A stretch of 7,419 nt of DNA from Desulfovibrio sp. (GTDB lineage: Bacteria; Desulfobacterota; Desulfovibrionia; Desulfovibrionales; Desulfovibrionaceae): assembly GCF_019424165.1 (NCBI RefSeq), contig NZ_JAHZAA010000021.1:21446-28864 (forward strand), read 5' to 3'. This document shows, piece after piece, positions 7,301 to 7,419 of the stretch (position 1 is the stretch's first letter; every line of letters starts with the position of its first letter). The position numbers and the translations under genes are program-made. The notes beneath the pieces were generated by a model, which saw only the letters and a list, made by a program, of their open reading frames with translations, had not been told where the DNA came from and ran no database searches.

Positions 7301-7419
7301 AGCCGACTCGACGGCACAGGACCGGATTTTGAGGACGGCAGCCAGGCGATGGCCTCAAGCGGCTTTGCAACGTCTGACGAAAGGCCGAGGTGTTCAGCAA
7401 GAACGGCATCTAGAGCGGC
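4393..7419 (-). CDS. SNF2-family DEAD/DEAH-box helicase with SNF2-associated domain, 5' end beyond the window
   Basis: A large ATP-dependent DNA translocase of the Swi2/Snf2 class. Residues here are counted from the in-frame GTG at 7317, which gives 974 residues. About 1-300 is a poorly conserved N-terminal region; about 320-440 fits the bacterial SNF2-associated domain (formerly DUF3670); the two RecA-like lobes follow. Motifs are complete: I DDMGLGKT (525-532), Ia CPTSVVNNW (555-563), II DEAQ (625-628), III LTGTPVEN (652-659), V STGLNLTAA (877-885) and VI QATDRAFRIGQ (902-912). The frame stays open for 34 more codons to the right edge and these translate plausibly (ending AIAWLPSSKSGPV before the GTG), so the true start is probably outside and the GTG is internal. 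It is the first visible gene of the operon with the SWIM gene. Such proteins move along or remodel protein-DNA complexes; the substrate is unknown. No promoter is visible because the gene's start is missing. Confidence 0.9.
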   Translation of the reverse strand, partial: AALDAVLAEHLGLSSDVAKPLEAIAWLPSSKSGPVPSSRLLHDVEYAGKTIHLRPWRVSAALLDAQEAVTALANATGKQTLARGVFLGHDLAYWAEMLRFAGALVARQQYLPGVRVIGGHYHSVWEPVITAEEQSRFAAFAAAMPPSARALTKADGKAPPSTAAASVLRAFLTDMVDALVRSAMPQATAGKKGQVGTSSISWVPRTQPAVESAHDAWLAALRSPDGRIDWPKKDVTDLKNTLTRWKRPITVLSKSPVRLCFRLEEPTNDDALSDNVSSPSQPWDDSAWRISYLLHPHDDHSLQLPIQDLWSGPKKRASVLKHLGADAREYVLSALGQASGIAPEIEASLKDAAPQGYSLDVQGAHRFLTHTSLALGQAGFGVMLPSWWTKKGAKLRPVIQARVAAPKLRSSSGLSLDTIVEFDWQASLGGEPITYKDLLALARLKVPLVQVRGQWVEVNAQEILAAVDFWKKNNKNTAPARDVLRMALGGEDAPHGFAFGGVQSAGWLSELLDQLEGRTACAELPPPAEFGGTLRPYQTRGFSWLAFLQQWGLGACLADDMGLGKTIQTLALLQRLWSSGKKMPSLLICPTSVVNNWAREAEKFTPELPVMVHHGLDRKKGAAFRRLASAQALVISSYGLLQRDMAVLKDISWGGVILDEAQNIKNPETKQAKAARGIPAAYRIALTGTPVENNVGDLWSLMDFLNPGFLGSQQEFRKRFFMPIQTGRDPEAATRLKRLTAPFLLRRLKTDTSIISDLPDKVEMKEFCPLTKEQASLYAAVLEDLNRTLYEVDGIQRKGIILATLSRLKQVCNHPAHFLGDNSAIDGRSGKLARLTEMLEEILPVGDKALVFTQFKEMGHILKAHLQDTLGREVLFLHGGVARKARDRMIERFQGDAQAPPIFILSLKAGSTGLNLTAAKHVFHYDRWWNPAVENQATDRAFRIGQHRNVLVHKFVCSGTLEEKIDAMIERKKEISDAVVGVGEAWLTELSNQELRDLFALREETLGE
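4396..4402 (-). promoter_or_regulatory. Shine-Dalgarno sequence of the SWIM gene inside the helicase gene end
   Basis: On the minus strand AGGGGAG stands 5 bases before the ATG at 4390 and covers the last codons of the SNF2 gene, whose TAA stop is at 4395-4393. The site confirms the SWIM start and implies translational coupling of the two genes. Confidence 0.7.

Overview
The window looks like the meeting point of an integrated mobile element and a bacterial helicase operon. The base composition (mixed, rising to GC-rich on the right by eye, not computed) and the protein style suggest a Gram-negative bacterium of the Desulfovibrio type. That host assignment is inference from general resemblance, not from any marker gene.

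Left part, about 1-3430. It opens with the 3' end of a small AlpA/excisionase-like DNA-binding protein gene (2-154), closed by a strong intrinsic terminator (190-220). After a short gap with a well-placed Shine-Dalgarno sequence comes a 939-residue replication protein (294-3113). It combines an N-terminal archaeo-eukaryotic-type primase (AEP) palm, a middle Cys-bearing linker domain and a C-terminal DUF927-type P-loop helicase/ATPase. An excisionase-like regulator next to a primase-helicase is the usual replication and control core of phage satellites, integrative elements and some prophages.

Central non-coding part, about 3114-3508. The 395 bases between the convergent genes are packed with one short motif. 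The hexamer TGTGCG occurs 11 times exactly, in both orientations, within about 310 bases. It forms two tandem arrays with a strict 8-base period (3188-3211 pointing left, 3317-3348 pointing right) and two near-identical 20-base inverted sites (3123-3142 and 3393-3412) at the two ends of the cluster. An AT-rich stretch with a hairpin-forming repeat (3143-3179) lies inside. The best reading is an iteron-type replication origin served by the primase-helicase just upstream, comparable in layout to satellite phage P4, where the alpha primase-helicase binds iterons. The first inverted site also has the form of an intrinsic terminator for the primase gene.

Right part, 3509-7419, minus strand. A two-gene operon, tightly coupled (2 bases between the genes), encodes a SNF2-family helicase with the SNF2-associated domain, running off the right edge, followed by a SWIM zinc-finger protein. 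This pair recurs in many bacteria and has no firmly assigned role. It may be a resident chromosomal operon beside which the element sits, or accessory cargo. If it is resident, the element boundary would lie between the last repeat (about 3432) and the SWIM gene stop (3511).

The most interesting feature is the compact, apparently self-sufficient replication unit: an AEP-DUF927 gene followed at once by its own probable iteron origin.
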